A DNA stretch of 7,518 nt from NCBI GenBank assembly GCA_029934555.1, contig JAOZMA010000104.1, positions 1 through 7,518 of the forward strand. The letters run 5' to 3'. Origin of the DNA: Acidimicrobiia bacterium. Its GTDB lineage: Bacteria > Actinomycetota > Acidimicrobiia > Spongiisociales > UBA5794. This document shows, in pieces, positions 6,175 through 7,518 of the stretch (the stretch's first letter is position 1; each line of letters begins with the position of its first letter). The position numbers were made by a program, and so were the translations under genes. The notes beneath the pieces were generated by a model. It saw nothing but the letters and a program-made list of their open reading frames with translations. It had not been told where the DNA came from and made no database searches.

Positions 6175-7401
6175 ATGAACATCTCGAAGCAACTCCGCCT
6201 CGTTCTCGGTCCCGCGATCGACGCCGCCCGAGCTGCGTTGAGGGATCTGGACGACGATGAAGTTCCCGGCCGCCTCCGAGCGATAGCGAAGCGGGGTGAT
6301 GGGACGCTGCCCGTGCCTCTCGTCAAGACGCTGCTCAGACGGATCGATGAGGACGACTGGTTCAGAAGCAAGGCCGTCGAATCCTTCGATCGACTCGCGA
6401 GCGACGATCCCATCTCGTCTGCCTATCTGCATCGAGAACCGGCTTGGTGGATCGTTGTGGTGGAGGCGGTGACTACCCGGGCCGCTTCCGACGGGGAGGC
6501 TCGTGTGAGGCAGCTCGAGACGCAACTCGAAGAGGCGCGATCGTTCACTCGAGCCGAGAGGGCGAAGACGAAGAACCTCAAGAGGGAAGTGGCGGCTGCT
6601 GAGAAGGCCTCGCAAGCAGTGATCGCCGATCGCCTCGACCCACTCAAGGCCGCCATTGTCGAGGCCCAGTCAGAATGTGATCGGGTGGAGAGACGGGCGG
6701 TTGTACTCAGGGCCGACGTGGAGGAAGCGCACGAAGATCGACGCGAGGCCGAACGAATTGCCGCGACGTGCTCGGAACAGGTACGCGAGGCGAAGCGAGA
6801 GGTGGCTCGACTCCGGAGGTCGCTCGAAGCGGGCGCATCCGAGTCGATCCCTCGCGATCCGCTTGAGATCGCTCGATGGCTGGACCGGGCCGTCGGGACG
6901 TTCGCCCCGTTCCGGGAGGCAGGTGTGGTTGTGCCCGCCGCCGATCTGCACTCAGGGATTGCCGGATCGGCGATACCGGCCGGGGTTGCCCCAGATTCGC
7001 GTGCATCGATCGAGGCGCTCTCCGGACTCGACGGATTGACGGTTCTGATCGACGGGCACAATCTGCTCGGTGTACTCGACGCGTCGACCATGGCGACCGG
7101 CCGCGCGCGACGGGAACTGATCGCAGCGCTCGGCAAGCTTGATCGTCACCTCGGCAATTCAACCATCGAGATCGTGTTCGACTCCGACCTCGCCGATGGT
7201 CGACCGATCACGGTTACGGACAGGGGAATCGTCGTCCGGTTCGCCGGGCCCGACGTGATCGCCGACGATGTTCTCGTCGAGTTGGCTGCAGAGCACGGTG
7301 CCACGGCGATCGTGGTCTCGGACGATCGGGAAGTCAGGGATTGCTCCGCCAGGCACGGATCGACCGTGCTCTGGGCGAAGGCACTCGCAGCCTGGCTGTG
7401 A
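6175..7401 (+). CDS. Coiled-coil NYN-domain protein (YacP-like predicted RNase)
   Basis: Predicted cytoplasmic RNA-processing or RNA-cleaving protein of 408 residues; exact substrate unknown. Residues 1-100 are a helical region with a conserved-looking FRSKAVESFDRLASDDPISS (63-82) and Trp-rich HREPAWW (86-92). Residues about 103-218 are rich in Glu, Arg, Lys and Ala with heptad character and form a long coiled coil, probably for self-assembly. A linker follows, and 287-408 is the NYN domain: VLIDGHN (290-296, acidic D293), IVFDSD (333-338, D336), VIADDVLVEL (361-370, D364/D365) and VSDDREV (381-387). These are the acidic positions expected of a PIN/NYN metal site, so it is probably active. 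The start at 6175 is preceded by AAGGA 4 nt upstream. It is divergent from ilvB and nothing suggests a role in amino acid synthesis. No signal peptide or membrane segment is seen. Confidence 0.88.
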   Translation: MNISKQLRLVLGPAIDAARAALRDLDDDEVPGRLRAIAKRGDGTLPVPLVKTLLRRIDEDDWFRSKAVESFDRLASDDPISSAYLHREPAWWIVVVEAVTTRAASDGEARVRQLETQLEEARSFTRAERAKTKNLKREVAAAEKASQAVIADRLDPLKAAIVEAQSECDRVERRAVVLRADVEEAHEDRREAERIAATCSEQVREAKREVARLRRSLEAGASESIPRDPLEIARWLDRAVGTFAPFREAGVVVPAADLHSGIAGSAIPAGVAPDSRASIEALSGLDGLTVLIDGHNLLGVLDASTMATGRARRELIAALGKLDRHLGNSTIEIVFDSDLADGRPITVTDRGIVVRFAGPDVIADDVLVELAAEHGATAIVVSDDREVRDCSARHGSTVLWAKALAAWL

Positions 7402-7416
7402 AGGCAGCCCACAGCC
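7394..7416 (+). other. Hairpin spanning the NYN stop codon
   Basis: GGCTGTG (7394-7400) pairs perfectly with CACAGCC (7410-7416) around a 9-nt loop. The left arm contains the end of the coding sequence including two bases of the TGA; the right arm is the first heptad repeat. No T-tract follows, so it is not a classical intrinsic terminator. It may protect the mRNA 3' end or arise simply from the repeat. Confidence 0.4.
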
Positions 7417-7432
7417 GACAGCCCACAGCAAG
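7405..7432 (+). repeat. Heptad repeat array after the NYN gene
   Basis: Beginning three bases (AGG) after the NYN stop codon are the units CAGCCCA, CAGCCGA, CAGCCCA and a degenerate CAGCAAG. They share the consensus CAGCNNA with the arrays after leuB and ilvC and have the same orientation relative to their gene, although this gene is on the opposite strand. The array is short and mixed compared with the perfect arrays at the window edges. Confidence 0.88.
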
Positions 7433-7463
7433 GCCAAGTATCACTCACGTATTTGAGGTAGCT

Positions 7464-7518
7464 TCCGCTGTCCGCTGTCCGCTGTCCGCTGTCCGCTGTC
7501 CGCTGTCCGCTGTCCGCT
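7464..7518 (-). repeat. Heptad tandem repeat array (CAGCGGA)n at the right edge
   Basis: Seven perfect copies of TCCGCTG plus six bases run to the end of the window; on the minus strand the unit is CAGCGGA, identical to the units after ilvC. It points opposite to the array at 7405-7432, from which 31 nt separate it. By the pattern of the other arrays it should follow the stop codon of a minus-strand gene lying to the right. The GCTGT cores can pair with the CAGC cores of the left array in a readthrough transcript. Copy number is unknown because the array is cut by the edge. Confidence 0.97.

Noticed and set aside
6423..7136. A Ser/Ala/Arg-rich open frame on the minus strand inside the NYN gene
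   Set aside because: Low-complexity composition typical of the complement of a Glu/Arg-rich coiled coil.

Overview
The window is a high-GC stretch of bacterial chromosome. It carries a complete branched-chain amino acid operon on the minus strand and one divergent gene on the plus strand. The likely source is an actinobacterium, possibly of the Acidimicrobiia or a related deep-branching class. That guess rests on the GC-rich composition, the ilvB-ilvN-ilvC core, the short class I IlvC, an ilv leader-peptide attenuator, and a NYN-domain protein with an architecture (N-terminal helical part, coiled coil, C-terminal NYN) that I associate with Actinobacteria. It is inference, not proof.

Layout from right to left on the minus strand: a sigma70-type promoter (TTGACA, 16 bp, CATAAT; 6140-6167); a 13-residue leader peptide MTMTDNLLVVLIT with six consecutive Leu/Val/Ile codons (6074-6115); a hairpin over its stop codon (6048-6075); an intrinsic terminator (6017-6045); then ilvB (4274-6001), ilvN (3777-4277), ilvC (2753-3766), leuA (1106-2641) and leuB (57-1109). 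ilvB/ilvN and leuA/leuB overlap by 4 nt and ilvN/ilvC are 10 nt apart, so only the 111-nt ilvC-leuA gap breaks the tight packing. IlvB+IlvN make acetolactate or acetohydroxybutyrate, IlvC reduces and isomerises it, LeuA draws 2-ketoisovalerate into the leucine branch, and LeuB oxidises 3-isopropylmalate. ilvD, ilvE and leuCD are not here.

On the plus strand, 6175-7401 encodes a 408-residue NYN-domain (YacP-like, PIN-superfamily) predicted ribonuclease with a long central coiled coil. It starts 8 bp from the ilvB -35 box.

The least expected content is a family of heptanucleotide tandem repeats, consensus CAGCNNA on the sense strand. An array begins 3-6 nt after the stop codon of three genes (leuB, ilvC, NYN gene), each time in the same orientation relative to the gene. 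A fourth array at the right edge points the opposite way to the NYN array and predicts a minus-strand gene beyond the window. Both edges end in a perfect repeat run of exactly 55 nt, which looks like a de Bruijn-graph (k=55) contig break, so the true lengths of the edge arrays are unknown.

No tRNA, rRNA, CRISPR, insertion sequence or phage gene was seen.
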